Positions 1 to 12,791 of a DNA stretch of 64,000 bases are shown piece after piece (position 1 is the stretch's first letter; each line of letters opens with the position of its first letter). The notes beneath the pieces are model-generated. The model saw nothing but the letters and a program-made list of their open reading frames with translations, searched no databases and had not been told where the DNA came from. The position numbers were made by a program, and so were the translations under genes. The DNA comes from Megascapheus bottae (Eukaryota; Chordata; Mammalia; Rodentia; Geomyidae), in the NCBI GenBank assembly GCA_024803745.1, contig JANJXV010000101.1, forward strand, positions 3,138,459-3,202,458, given 5' to 3'.

Positions 1-2839
1 AGTCCCACCATCTCCTGTCATCCTCAAATACTTTCCCTCCTCATGTCCTGACCCATCCCTATCTCCTGTCCTTCCCCATCCCCTGTCCCTACCCATCTCC
101 TGTCACCTCCACATCTGCTTTCCCTCCACCTCTCCTGTCCCTCCTCATCTCCTGTCCCTTCTCAACTCCTGTCCCTCCTCATCTCCTGTCCCTCCTCATC
201 TCCTGTTTCTCCACATTACCAGTTACTCCTCATCTTTTCTCCCCTCCCCATCTCCTTTACCTCCTCATCACCTGTATCCTCCCCATCTCCTGTCCTTCCC
301 TTCTGCTGCCCCCCTCATCTCCAGGCCATCATCATCTCTTCATGCTCCTAATATGCTGTCACCTCCGTTGCTCCTGTCCCTCCTCACCATCTGTAACCTC
401 CCCATATACTGTCTCTCCCCATCTCCTGTCCCACCTCTTCTCCTGTCCTTCCCCATCTCCTGGCACTCATCATCTCCTGTCCCTCCTCATCTCCTATGCC
501 TAATCATCTCCTGTTCATCCTCATCCCCTGCCCCTCCCCATCTCTTTTCACCTCCACATCTCCTTTCCCTCCACCTCTCCTGTCCCTGTTCATCTCCTGT
601 CCCTCCGCATCTCCTCTTTCCTCCTCATCTCTTGTCCCTCCTCAAATCCTGTCCCTCCTCATCTCCTGTCCCTTCTCATCTCCTCTCCCACCTCATCTCC
701 TGTTTCTCCTCATATCCTGTCCCTCCTCATCTCCTGTCCCTCCAAATCCCCTGTCCCTCCTCATCTCCTGTACCTCCTCATCTCCTTTCCTCTCCCCATC
801 TCTTTTCTCTCCTGATCTCCGGTCCCTCCTCATCTCCTGACCTTTCTAATCAAATACACTTCCTCACCCTCTGTAACCTCATCATCTACTCTCTCTCCCC
901 ATCTCCTGTCCCTCCCCATCCACTGTCCCTCTGCATTTCCTATCCATCCTCATCTCCTGTCTCTTGCCCATCCGCTGTTCGTCCTTATCTCTTGTGCTTT
1001 CCCCATCGTGTGTCCATCCTCATTCCCTGTCACCTCCTCATCTTCTGTCCTATCCTCATGTCCTGACCCTCCCAATTTCCTATCCCCTCCTCATCTCCTG
1101 TCCCTCCAAATTTCCCCCTCATCTCCTGTCCCCTCCTCATTCCTGTCCCCACTGTTTCTCTAGTCCCTTCCCATCTCCTGTCCATCCTGCTCTTCTGTCC
1201 CTCCTCATTTCCTCTCCCTCCTCATCTCCTGTCCCATCCTATTCTCCTGTCCTTCCTCATCACCTCTCCCTCCTCATCTCCTCTTTCTCCTAGTAGCCTC
1301 TCCCTCCTCATCTCCTGTCCCTACTAATCTCCTGTCCCTCCTCATCTCAGTTCCCCCTCATCTCCTGTCCCCTCCTCATTCCTGTTCCCTCCCTTTCTCT
1401 TATCGCTTCCCATCACCTGTCCCTCCTCATCTCCTGTCCCTTCCTCATCTCTTGACCCTCCTCATCAATTGTTTCTCCTAATATCCTGTCCCTCCTCATC
1501 TCCATTCTCCTCCTCATCACCTGTCCCCTCCTCATCTACTGTCCCTCCCCAATTCCTGTCCATCCTCATCTCCTGTCCCTTCCCCTCCTATGTCCATACT
1601 CATCTCCTCTCCTTTCCCTATACTCTGTCTGTCCTCATTCCCTGTCCCTCCTCATCTGCGGTCCCGTCCTCTTCTCCTGTCCCCTCCTCATCAATGGACC
1701 CTCCCCATGTCCTGTCCCTCCTCATCTCCTCTCCCTCACCATGTCCTGTCCCTCCTCATCTCATTTCCCCCTCATCTCCTGTCCACTCCTCATTCCTTTC
1801 CCCACCCTTGCTCTAGTCGCTTCCCATCTCCTATCCATCCTCCTCTCCTGTCCCTCCTCATTTCCTGTCCCTCCTCATCTCCTGTCCCTCCTCCTCTCCT
1901 GTCCCTCCTCATCTCCTCTCACTCCTCATCTCCTGTTTCACCTCATTTCCTGTCCCTCCTCATCTGCGATCCCATCCTCTTCTCCTATCCCCTATCCATC
2001 TCCTTTCCATCCTCATATCCTGTCCCTTCCCCTTCTCTTGTGTCCTTAGCATCACCTGTCCACTCCAATTCACTGTCCCCTCCTCATCTTCTGTCCCATC
2101 CTCATATCCTTTCCCGCCCAATTTCCTGTCCCCTCCTCATCTGCTGTACCGTCCCTTATCCTGTTCCTCCCCATCTCATGTCCCTTCTCATCTCCTGTGT
2201 GGCCTCATCTCCTGTCCCTCCTCATCTCTGGTTTCTCCACATGACCAGTTACCCCTCATTTCTTCTCCCCTCCCCATCTCCTTTCCCTCCTAATCACCTG
2301 TCCCCTCCCCATCTCCTATCCTTCAGCATCTGTTGTCCCTACTCATCTCCTGTCCTTCATCATCTCTTCATTCTCCTCATCTCCTATCTCCTCCGCTTCT
2401 CCTTTCCCTCCTCACCCACTGTAACCTCCCCATGTACTGTCTCTCCCAAACTTCTGTCCCTCCTCTTCTCCTGTCCTTCCCCTCTCCTGTCCCTCATCAT
2501 GTCCTGTCCCTCATCATCTCCTGTCCCTCCTCATCCCCTGTGCCTAATCATCTCCTGTTCATCCTCATCCCCTGTCCCCCCATATCTCCTGTTACTTCCA
2601 CTTCTCCTTTCCCTCCACCTCTCCTGTCCCTCCTCATCTCCCCTTCTCTCCTCATCTCCTGTCCCCTCTTCATCTCCTTTCCCTCCTCATCTCTAGTCCT
2701 CCTGACCAACTGTTTCTCCTCATACACTGTCCCTCCCCGTCTCCTGTACCTCCACATTTCCTGTCCCTCCTCATATCCTGTCCCTCCCCATCTCCTTTCC
2801 CTCCTCATCTCTGGTCCCTCCTCATCTCCTGACCTTTAT
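1..2839 (+). repeat. 17-bp pyrimidine-rich satellite, block 1
   Basis: Tandem degenerate copies of a 17-base unit, consensus CTCCTGTCCCTCCTCAT, with frequent one-base substitutions and 1-3 base indels. In the consensus 15 of 17 bases are pyrimidine. No gene is supported: the + strand consensus has no stop in any frame, and because 17 is not a multiple of 3 the same 17-residue peptide (SLLISCPSSSPVPPHLL) appears in every frame. Positions 1 to about 1070 are a diverged copy of 43269 to about 43800. The block ends in the left target duplication of an L1. Confidence 0.95.
2816..2839. repeat. Left target-site duplication of L1 copy 1
   Basis: These 24 bases of satellite match 3379-3402 with three mismatches. 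The duplication directly abuts the poly-T (the L1 poly-A tail on the minus strand). The mismatches suggest that this insertion is older than the provirus. Confidence 0.75.
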
Positions 2840-3378
2840 TTTTTTTTAATTTTTTTATTGTAATTAGTAAAAGGGTTACATGATATTTGCCAGATAGAAG
2901 GTGCATTAATTCACATACATTGATACCCTTTCATATGTCTTGGTACCCGTTTCCCTCCCCCCCACCCCCCACCCGTCTTAGTTTTCCCCCCTTCCCTATC
3001 AAATTTCAAATATCCAAGTACAAATAAGTTCAATATATCAGATAACAAAGTGAGATACTATACCAATATGAGATAACCAAGGGACAGCAAAGGAGATGAG
3101 AGACAACATAGTACATTAAGGACAACAATCATTCATTGTATGGCTTTTGTTTCACTATTCTGGAAGTCCTTTCAATTAGCTTCACATTATATGTTCTTAT
3201 GTATCAAGATTTTGCTCTATTGCAAATCTCTGCTAGTAGAGCCCAAGGTTTCTACTGATTATGACGAATGAGGGAAACCATTGAGCCTAAGTTCCTTTGA
3301 GTCTGGCTTACTTCAATTAATATGATTTTTTCTAAGTCTTTCCATTTCCTATCAAATGGGTTGACGTCATTTTTCCTG
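2840..3378 (-). mobile_element. L1: 5'-truncated LINE-1, 3' end only
   Basis: A poly-T/TTTA tract at the left edge is the poly-A tail of an element on the minus strand. Next comes an L1 3' UTR with a G-rich run on the minus strand (2955-2992, seen as C-runs on +), then the last part of ORF2. The ORF2 stop lies at 3254-3256, and about 120 bases of ORF2 remain before truncation near 3378. The sequence is nearly collinear with 14258-14821 and 43993-44560, which identifies the family. It is flanked by a 24-bp target duplication and is non-functional. Confidence 0.93.
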
Positions 3379-3402
3379 CCCTCCCCGTCTCCTCACCTTT
3401 AT
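3379..3402. repeat. Right target-site duplication of L1 copy 1
   Basis: Matches 2816-2839 at 21 of 24 positions. It resumes the satellite cassette that reads on into 'ataatcacc', as expected after an insertion at the CCTGACCTTT site. Confidence 0.75.
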
Positions 3403-4749
3403 AATCACCTATACCTCCTCACCCTCTGTAACCTCCCCACCTACTCTCTGTCCCCATCTCCTGTCCCTCCCCTTCTACTGTCCCTCCCCATCTCCTGTCC
3501 ATCCTCATCTCCTGTCGCTTCCCCATCCTCTGTCCATCCTCATCTCCTATCCTTTCCCCATCCTCTGGCCGTCCTCATTTCCTGTCACCTCCTCATCTTC
3601 TCTCCCATACTCATATCCTGTGCTTACCAATTTCCTGTCCCCTCCTCATCTACTGTCCCTCCCAATTACTTGTCCCTCCTCATCTCTTGACCCTCCCCAT
3701 GTCCTCTCCCTCCTCATCTCCTCTCCCTCCCCATGTCCAGTCCTTCCTCATCTCCTTTCCCCCTCATCTCCTGTCCCCTCCTCCTTCCTTTCCCCTCCCT
3801 TTCTCTAGTCCCTTCCCATCTCCTATCCATCCTGCTCTCCTGTCCCTCCTCATTTCCTGTCCCTCCTCATCTCCTCTCCCCCCTAATCTCCTGTCCTTCC
3901 AAAACTCCTGTCCCTCCTCATACCCTCTCCCTCCTCATCTCCTGTTTCTCTCATATCCTGTCCCTCCACATTGCCTGTACTTCCACATCTCCTGTACCTC
4001 AATTCCTATCCCTCCTCATCTCCTATAATCCTCATTTCTTGTCACTCCTCATCTCCCCTCCCCTCCATATCTACTGTCCTTCCTCATCTCCTATCACCTA
4101 TCCTTCTGTCCATCCTTATATCCTGTCCCCTCCCCATCTCCTGTCTTCTCAGTATCACCTGTCTCTGCCAATTTACTGTCCCTCCCCATCTCCTGTCTAT
4201 CCACATCTACTCTCCCCTCCCCATCTTTTGTCCATCCTCATATCCCCTCTGCCCCTCATCTACTATCCCCTCCTCATCTCCTGTCTCTCAGCTTTGCCTG
4301 TCCCGGCCCGTCTCAAATACCCCTCATTTCCTGTCCACTCCTCATTCCTGTTCCCTCCCTTTCTCTTGTCCCTTCCATCTCCTGTCCCTCCTGATCTCCT
4401 GTCCATCCTCATCTCCTGTCCCCCCTCATCTCCACTTCCCTCCTCCTCTCCTGTCCATTCCACATCTTCTGACCCTCCTCATCTCCTCTCCCACCTCAAC
4501 TCCTACTTCTACTCCTATGCTGTCCCTCCTCATCTCCAGTATCCTCCCCTTTCCCATCCTCTGTATGTCCTCATCTCCCGTCCTTTCCAAATCCTTTGTA
4601 AGTCCTCATTTCCTGTCCCATCCTCATCTTCTGTCCCATCCTCATATCCTTTCCCTCCCAATTTCCTGGCCCCTCCTCATCTCCTGTCCCTCCAAATTTC
4701 CTGTCCCCCCTCATCTGCAGTCTCCTCCTCATTTCCTATCCCCTCTTCA

Positions 4750-7700
4750 TCCCTTGACCCTCCCCATGTCCTGTCCCTCTTCATCTCCTCTTCCCCATGT
4801 CCTGTCTTTCCTCATCTCCTTTCCCCCTCATCTCCTGTCCCCTCTTCATTCCTGCCCCTCCCTTTCTCTTGTCCCTTCCCCTCTCCTATCCATCCTCCTC
4901 TCCTGTCCCTCCTCATTCCCTGTCCCTCCTCATCGCCGCTCCATCTTCATCTCCTGTACCTCCTCATCTCCTATCCCTCCCCATCTCCTTTCCCTCCTCA
5001 TCTCCTGTCCCTCCACAAGTCCTGTCCCTCCCTATCTCCTGTCCCTACTCATCTCTTGTCTCCTGCGCATCTTTGTCCCTCCACATCTCCTGTCCCTCCT
5101 CATCTCATGTACTCCTCAGTATCTGTCACTCCTCTTCTCCTGTCCCCTCCCTATCTCCTGTCCCTCCTCATCTCCTATCCCCTATCCATCTCCTGTCGAT
5201 CCTCATATCCGGTCCCCTCCCCATCCCCTGTCTCCTCTGCATCACCTGTCTCCTCCGATTTATTGTCCCTCACCATCTACTATCCTCATCTAGTCTCCAC
5301 TCCCCATGTTTTCTCCATCCTCATCTCCTCTCCCTCCTAATCTCCTGTCCCCTCCTCATCTCCTGTCCCTCCCCATGTCCTGTCCCTCCTCATCTCATTT
5401 CCCCCTCATCTCCTGTCCCGTCCTTTTTCCTGTTCCCTCCTTTTCTCTTCTCCCTTCCCGTCTCCTGTCCCTCCTCCTCTACTGTGCCTCCTGAGCTCCT
5501 GTCCCTGCTCATTTCCTCTTCCCTCCTCAACTCCTGTCCCTTCCGCATCTCCTGTCCGTCCTCATCTCCTGTAGGCCTTCATCCCCTGTCCCCCATCTCT
5601 TGTCCCTCCTCATCTTCTGTCCATCTTCATCTCTGTCTCTCCACATCGCCTGTCCCTCCTCATCTGATGTCCGTCCTCATCTCCTGTACTCCTGATTACC
5701 ATGCACTCCTCATCTCCTCTCCCCTGCCCATCACCTGTCCCTCCTCATCTCCTGTCCCCTATCCATCTCCTGTCCCTCCTCGTATCCTGTCTCCACCCAT
5801 GTCCTGTCTCCTCCCCTTCACCTATCCCCTCTTCATCTACTATCCCTCCCCATCTACTGCCTATCCTCATCTCCTCTACCTCCCCATCTATTGTCCATCA
5901 TCATCTCCTCTCCCCTCCTCATCTCCTGACCCCTCCCCATCTCCTGTCCCTCCCTATGTCATCTCCCTTCCCAACTCCTCGCCCTCCACATGTCCTGTCC
6001 CTCCTCATCTCCTATCCCTCCGCATCTCCTGTTCGCCCTCATACCCTGTCCATCCCCATCTCCTGTCCCCTCCTCATCTACTATCCCAGGTCATTTCCTC
6101 TCCCTCCCCATTTGCTGTCTCTTCATATCCACTTACCCTCCTCATCTCCTGTCCCCTCCTCATCTCCTGTCCCTCCTCATCTCCTGTCCTCCTCCTCTGC
6201 TGTCCCCCCACAAATCCTTTCCCTCCTCATCTCCAGTCCCTCCGTATCTCCTATCCATCCTCCTCTCCTCTCCCTCCTACTCTCCTGCCCCTCCTCCTCT
6301 TCTGTCCCTCTTCACCTCCTGTCCCCTCTTCTTCTCCTGTTCCTCCCCATGTCCTGTCACTCCTCATCTCCTGTGCCTCCTCATTTCCTGTCCCTCTGCA
6401 TCTCCTGTCTCTCCTCAGTACCAGTCATTCCTCATCTGCACTCCCCTCCCGATCTCCTGTCCTCTCCCCATCTCCTCTCCTTCTCTATCTCATGTCTCTC
6501 CTCATCTCCTGTCCTTCATCATCTCTTGTTCCTCCTCATGTCCTGTCTCCTCCGCTTCTCCTGTCCCTCCTTACCCTCTGTAAACTCACCATCTACTATA
6601 TCTCCCCATCTCCTGTCCCTCCTCTTCTCCTGTCCCTCTACATCTCCTGTCCCTCATCATTTCCTCTTCTTCCTCATATCCTGTCCCTCATCATCTCTTG
6701 TTCATCAACATCCCCGGTCCCTCCATATGTCCTGTCCCCTCCCCGTCTCCTGACTCCTCCTCATCTCCTATCCCTGCTAGTGTCCTCAACCCCATCTTCT
6801 GTCAATCCTCAACTACTTTCCAACCTAATATTCTGACCCATCCCCATCTCCTGTCCCCTCCCCATCTCTAATCATCCCGCATCTTCATCCCTCTTCATCT
6901 CCTGTTCCTCCTCATCTTCTGTCCCCTCCCCATCTCCTGTCCCTCCTCAACTCCTAAACCTCCTCATCTCCTGTCCCTCCTGATCTCCTTTCTCTCCTCA
7001 TCTCCTGTCCCTCCTCATCTCCTGACCTTTCTAATCACCTGTCCCTCCTCACCCTCTGTAAACTCCCCGTCTACTTTCTCTCCCCATCCCCTATCCCTCC
7101 CCATCTCCTGTCACCGCCACATCTCTTTTCCCTCCACCTCTCCTGTCCCTCCTCCTCTCCTATCCCTCCGAATCTCCTCTTCCCTCCTCATCTCCTGTCC
7201 CCTCTTTAACTCCTGTCCATCCCCATCTCTTGTCCCTCTTCATCTCCTATTTCTCCCCATCTTCTGTCCCTGCTCATCTTCTGTCCCTCCTCATCTCCTG
7301 TCCCTGCTCATCTGTCCATCCTCATCTCCTGTCCCTCATCATCTCCTGTCCTTCCGCCTCTCCTGTCCCTCATCATCATCTGTCCCTCCACCTCTCCTGT
7401 CCCTCCTCATCTCCTGTCCCCTATCCATCTCCTGTCGCTCCTCATATCCTTTCACCACCCATCTCCTGTCTCCTCCCCATCACCTGTGCCCTCCTCATCT
7501 ACGATAACTACGCATCTCCTGTCCCTCCTCATCTCCAGTGCCGCCTCATCTCCTGTCGCTCCTCATCTCTGGTTTCTCCACATGACCAGTTACTCCTCCT
7601 CTCTTTCCCCCTCCCCATCTCCTGTGCCCTCACCATCTCCTGTCCTTCCCCATCTGTTGTCCCTCCTCATCTCCTGTCCTTCATCATCACTTCATTCTCC

Positions 7701-8000
7701 TCATCTCCTGTCTCCTCCACTTCTCCTGTCATTCCTCACCCTCTGTAACCTCCCAATATACTGTCTCTCCCCATATCCTGTCCCTCTTCTTCTCCTGTCC
7801 TTCCCATCTCCTGTCCCTCATCATCTCCTATCCCTCCTCATCTCATATGCCTAATTATCTCCTGTTCATCCTCATCCCTGTCCCTCCACATCTCCTGTCA
7901 CCTCCTCATCTCCTTTCCCTCCACCTCTCCTGTCCCTCCTCATCTCCTGCCCTCCTCATCTCTTGCTTCTCCTCATACCCTGTCCCTCCTCATCTCCTGT
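4750..8000 (+). repeat. Segmental duplication copy A (pair of 32900-37030)
   Basis: Long collinear runs with few differences are shared with 32900-37030. Examples are the stretch starting at the 'agtaccagtcattcc' landmark (6417 and 35700), the 'acgataacta' landmark (7501 and 36491), and the 'gtgcctcctgagctcctgtcc' junction (5485 and 34679). The offset is about 29,283-29,296 over 5700-6860 and drops to 28,990 by 7501, so copy A carries about 290 extra bases near 6860-7230. That extra segment holds a 'gacctttctaatcacctg' cassette. Confidence 0.85.
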
Positions 8001-11000
8001 CCCTCCACATCCCCTGTTCTTCCTCTTCTCCTGTCCGTCCTCTTCTCCTGTCCCCCCTATCTCCTTTTCCACCTCATCTTCTGTCCATCCTCATTGCTGT
8101 CCCTCCACATCTCCTGAGCCTCGCCATCACCTGTCCCTCTGCATCTCCTGTCTCCTCCCCATCTCCTGTCCCTCCTCATCTGCTGTACCTCCTCATCTCC
8201 TGTACTCCTGATTACCATGCAGTCCTCAACTCCTCTCCCCTGCCCATCTCCTGTCCCTCCTCATCTCCTTTCCCTATCCATCTCCTGTCCCTGGTCATGT
8301 CCTGTCACCATCCACCTCCTGTCTCCTCCGCATCACCTGTCCCCTCCTCATCTACTATCCTTCCCCATCTCCTATCCATCCTCATCTCCTCTCCCCTCCC
8401 CACCTCCTGTCCCCTCCTCATCTCCTGTCCCTCCCTATGTCTTGTCCCTCCACCCTTCCCTTCCCTCCTCATCTCCTGTCGCTTCCTCATCTCCTCTCAT
8501 TCTCCATCTCCTGTCCCTCCTCATATAATGTCCCTCATCATTTCCTGACCCCTCCATGGGTCCTGTTACTGCCCATCTCCTGTCCCTCCTCTTCTCCTGT
8601 CTCCTCCCCATCTCCTTGCCCTCCTCATCTACTGTCCCGCATCATCACTTGTCCCTCCTCATTAACTACCACTCTTCATCTCCACACCCCTCCCTATCAC
8701 TTGTACCTTCACATATCCTGTCCCCTCCTCATTCCTGTCCCCACCACTTGTCCTGTCCTTCCCTATCTCCGGTCCCTCCTCATCTCCTGTCCCTCCTCAT
8801 CTTCTATTGCCTCCTCATCTCCTGTCCCATCCTCATCTCCTGAAACTCCTCCTCTCCTGTCCCTTCTCCTCTCCTGTACCTCCTCATTTCCTGTCCCTCC
8901 CCCTCTCCTCTCCCTCATCCTCTCCTGTCCCTCCTCATCTCCTGTCTCCTCCACATATCCTGTTCCTCCCCTTCTCCTGTCCCTCCTCATCTCCTGTCCC
9001 TGCTCTTCTCCTGTTTCTCCACATGACCAGTTACTCCTCATCTCTTCTCCCCTCTTCATCTCCTTTCCCTTCTAATCACCTGTCCCCTCCCCATCTCCTG
9101 TCCTTCCCCATCTCCTGTCCCTCCTGATCTCCTGCCTTCATCATTTTTTCATGCTCCCCATCTCCTGTCTCCTCAGCTTCTCCTGTCCCTCCTCACCCTC
9201 TCTAACCTCCCCATGTACTGTCTTTCTCCATCTTCTGTCCCACCTCTTCTCCTGTCCTTCCCCATCTCCTGTCCCTCATCATCTCCAATTCCTCCTCATC
9301 ACCTATGCCTAATCATCTCCTCTTCATCCTCATCCCCTGTTCCTCCCCATCTCATGTCACCTCCACATCTCCTTTCCCTCCACATCTCCTGTCCTCCTCA
9401 TCTCCTGTGCCCTCCTCAACTCCTGTCCCTCCTCATCTCTTCTCCCTCCTCATCTCCTCTTTCCCCTCATACCCTGTCCTTCCTCATCTCCTGTCCCTCC
9501 ACATCTCCTGCCCTTCCTCATATTTTCTCCCTCCTCATCCCCTGTCCCTCCCCATCTCCTTTCTTTCCTCTCCTCATCTCCTGTCCATCCTCATCTCCTG
9601 TCCTTTCTAATCACGCATCTCTCCTCACAATCTGTAACCTTCCATTCTACTCTCTCTACCCATCTCCTGTCCCTCCCCATCTACTGTCCCTTCGCATTAC
9701 CTGTCCATCCTCATCTCATGTCCTTTCCCCATCCTCTGTCCATCCTCATTTCCTGTCCCCACCTCATCTTATGTCCCATCCTCATATCCTGGCCCTCCCA
9801 ATTTCCTCTCCCTTCCTCATCTCCTGTCCCCTCCTCAGCCCTTGATCCTCATCATGTCCTGTCTCTCCTCATTTCCTCTCCCTCCCCAAGTCCTGTCCCT
9901 CCTCATCTCCTTTCCCCCTCATCTCCTGTCCCCTCCTCTTTCCTGTCCCCTCCCTTTTTCTTGTCCCTTCCCATCTCCTGTCCCTCTTTTTCTCCTGTCC
10001 CTCCACATCTCCTGTCCCTCCTCATCTCCTTTCCCTCCTAATCTCCTGTCCCTCCCCATCTCCTGAACTTTCTAATCACCTATCCCTCCTCACAATCTGT
10101 AACCCCCCCATCTACACACTCTCCCCATCTCCTGTCCCTCTCCATCTACTGTTCCTCCCCATTTCTTGTCCATCGTCATCCTGTCCTTTTCCCATCCTCT
10201 GCCCGTCCTCATCTCTTGTACCCTCCTCATCTCCTTTCTCTTGCAATCTCATGTCCGTCCTTATCTGCTGTCTTCTCCTCATCTCCTGACCCTCCCCATG
10301 TCCTTTCCCTCCTCATCTCCTCTCCCTCCCCATGTCCTGTCCCTCCTCATCTCCTGTCCCTCCACATCTCCTGTTTCTCCACATGACCAGTTACTCCTTA
10401 TCTCTTCTCCTCTCCCCATCTCCTTTCCCTCCTCATCACCTGTCCCCTCCCCATCTCCTGTCCTTCCCCATCTCCTGTCCCTCCTCATCTCCTGTCCATC
10501 ATCTCTTCATGCTCCTCATCTCCTGCCTCCTCCGCTTCTGCCGTCCCTCCTCACCTTCTGTAACCTCTCCATTTACTGTCTCTCCCCAACTCCTGTCCCT
10601 CCTCCTCTCCTGACCTTCTCCATCTCCTGTCCCTCACCATCTCCTGTCTCTCTTCATCTCCTATGCCTACTCATCTCCTGTTCATCCTCATCTTCTGTAA
10701 TTCCCCATCTCCTGTCACCTCCACATCTCCTTTCCCTCCACCTCTCCTGTCCCTCCTCGTTTCCTGTCCCTTCTCATCTCCTATACCCCCCTCATCTCCT
10801 ATCCCTCCTCATCTCCTGTCCATCCCCATCTCCTTTCCCTCCCCATCCCCTTCACTCCTCATCTCCTGTCTCCTCCCCATCTCCTGTCCCTCCACATATC
10901 CTGTCCCTCCTCATCTCCTGTACTACTCATTACCTGTCCCTCCCCACTTCCTGTACTACTCATTACCTGTCCCTCCCCATCTCCTGTCCCTCCACATATC

Positions 11001-12791
11001 CTGTCCCTCCTCATCTCCTGTACTCGTCATTACCTGTCACTCCTCATCTCCTCTCCCCTCCCTGTCTCCTGTCCCTCCTCATCTTCTATCCCCTACCCAT
11101 CTCCTGTCAATACTCATATCCTGTCCCCTCCCCATCTCCTTTCTGCGCATCACCTTTCTCCTCCAATTTAAGGTCCCTCCCCATCTCCTGCCTATCTACA
11201 TCAACTCTCCCCTCCCATCTTTTGTCCCTCCTCATCTCCTCTCCCCCTCTCATCTCTTGTCTCCTCCTCATCTCCTCTCCCTCCCCTTGTCCTCTTCCTA
11301 CTCATCTCATTTCCCCCTCATCTCGTGGTCCCTCCTCATTTCGGTTCCCTCCATTTGTCTTCTCCCGTCCCATCTCCTGTCCGTCCTCCTCTCCTGTCCA
11401 CACTCATCTCCTCTTCCATCCCCATTTCCTGTGCCTTCCTCATCTCGTGACCCTTCTAATCACCTGTGCCTCCTCATTTCCTTTCTCTTTCCATCTCCTG
11501 TCCTTCCTCATCTCCTGTCTCCACCCCATCTCCTGTCCCTCCACATCTTCTGTCCCCTCCCCATCTACTATTCCCTCCTCATATCCTCCTATTCCCTCCT
11601 CATATCCTGTCCCATCCTCATCTCTTGTCCCTCCCCATGTCCTGTTCTTTCTCATTTCTTCTCCCTCCTCATGTCCTGTCCCTCCATTTCTCCTGCCCCT
11701 CCCGTCTCCTGTACCCTCCACATCACCAGTCCCTCCCCATCTACTGTTCCCTCCACAATTCCTGTCCCTCCTCATCTGCTATCCCTCCACATCTCCTGTT
11801 CCTCTCCTTCTCCTGTCCTTACTCATCTCCTGTCCCTCCCCGTGTCCAGTCCCTCCTCATCTCCACTCCCTCCCAATGTCCTCTCCCTCTTCATCTCCTG
11901 TCCCCCCTTATCACCTGTCTCCTCCTCATTCCTGTCCCCTCCCTTTCTCTTAAACCTCCCCATCTCCTGACGCTATTCATTTCCTGTCCTTCCCCATTTG
12001 CTGTCCTTCCTCATCTCATGTCTCCTCCCCATCTCCTTTCCCTCCACTTCTACTGTCCCTCCTCAACTGCTGTCCCTCCACATCTACTTTGCCTCCTCAT
12101 CTCCTGTCCCTCCTCAAGTCCTGACACTTCTAATCACTTGTCCGTCCTCATTTCGGGTCCTTCCCCATCTCCTGTTCCTCCTCATCTCCTGTCTCCTCCC
12201 CATCTCCTGTCCCTCCTCATCTCCTGTCCACCCTCATCTCCTGTACTCCTCATTACCTGTCACTCCTCATCTCCTCTCCCCACCCCATCTATTGTCCCGC
12301 CTCATCTCCAGTCCCCTCCCCATTACCAGTCTCCTCTCCATCACCAGTCTCCTCCCCATCTCCTGTCCCTCCCCATCACCTGTCCATCCTCATCTCCTGT
12401 CCCCTCCACATCTTCTGTCCATCCTCATCTCCTGTCCCCTCCTCATCTCCTTTCCCCTCCTCATCTCCTCTCCCTCCCTATATCTTGTCCCTCCTCATCT
12501 CATTTCCCTCCCAATGTACTCTCCCTCCTCATCTCCTGTCCCTCCTAATCCCCTGTCTCCTCCACATCTCCTGTCCCCTCCTCATCCCCTGTCCCTCTCT
12601 AAGTCTTGTCCCTCCACATCTCCTTTTACTCCTCATCTCCTGTCCCTTCCTCATCTCCTGTCCCTCCTCATCTAATGTCCCTCCTCATTTCCTGACGTCT
12701 CCGCGGGTCCTGTCCCTCCCCATTTCCTGTCCCTCCTAATCTCCAATCTCCTCTCCATCTCCGTTCCCTCCTCATATACTGTTCCTCCTCA

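Larger units (their letters stand above)
3379..12791 (+). repeat. 17-bp pyrimidine-rich satellite, block 2
   Basis: Continuous array of the same 17-bp family in the same orientation, about 9.4 kb. It includes the longest clear segmental copy in the window: about 4750-8000 is repeated at about 32900-37030. Recurrent landmark variants are the 'gacctttctaatca' cassette (3395, 7022, 9600, 10066), 'gattaccatgca' (5692, 8207) and 'ccacatgaccagtta' (7575, 9018, 10378). All open frames in it are by-products of stop-codon depletion. Confidence 0.95.

Noticed and set aside
1..2815. CRISPR-like regular repeats
   Set aside because: The 17-bp units are directly tandem with no unique spacers, and the sequence context (L1, ERV, SINE) is mammalian.
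4797..6836. Long + strand open frames (up to 834 codons, e.g. 20713-23217, 4797-6836, 10166-11953) rich in Ser, Pro, Leu and His
   Set aside because: The + strand consensus 17-mer contains no stop in any frame. Three overlapping frames encode the same 17-residue periodic peptide, starts come from a catctcc-to-catgtcc variant, and neighbouring copies are not conserved as proteins.
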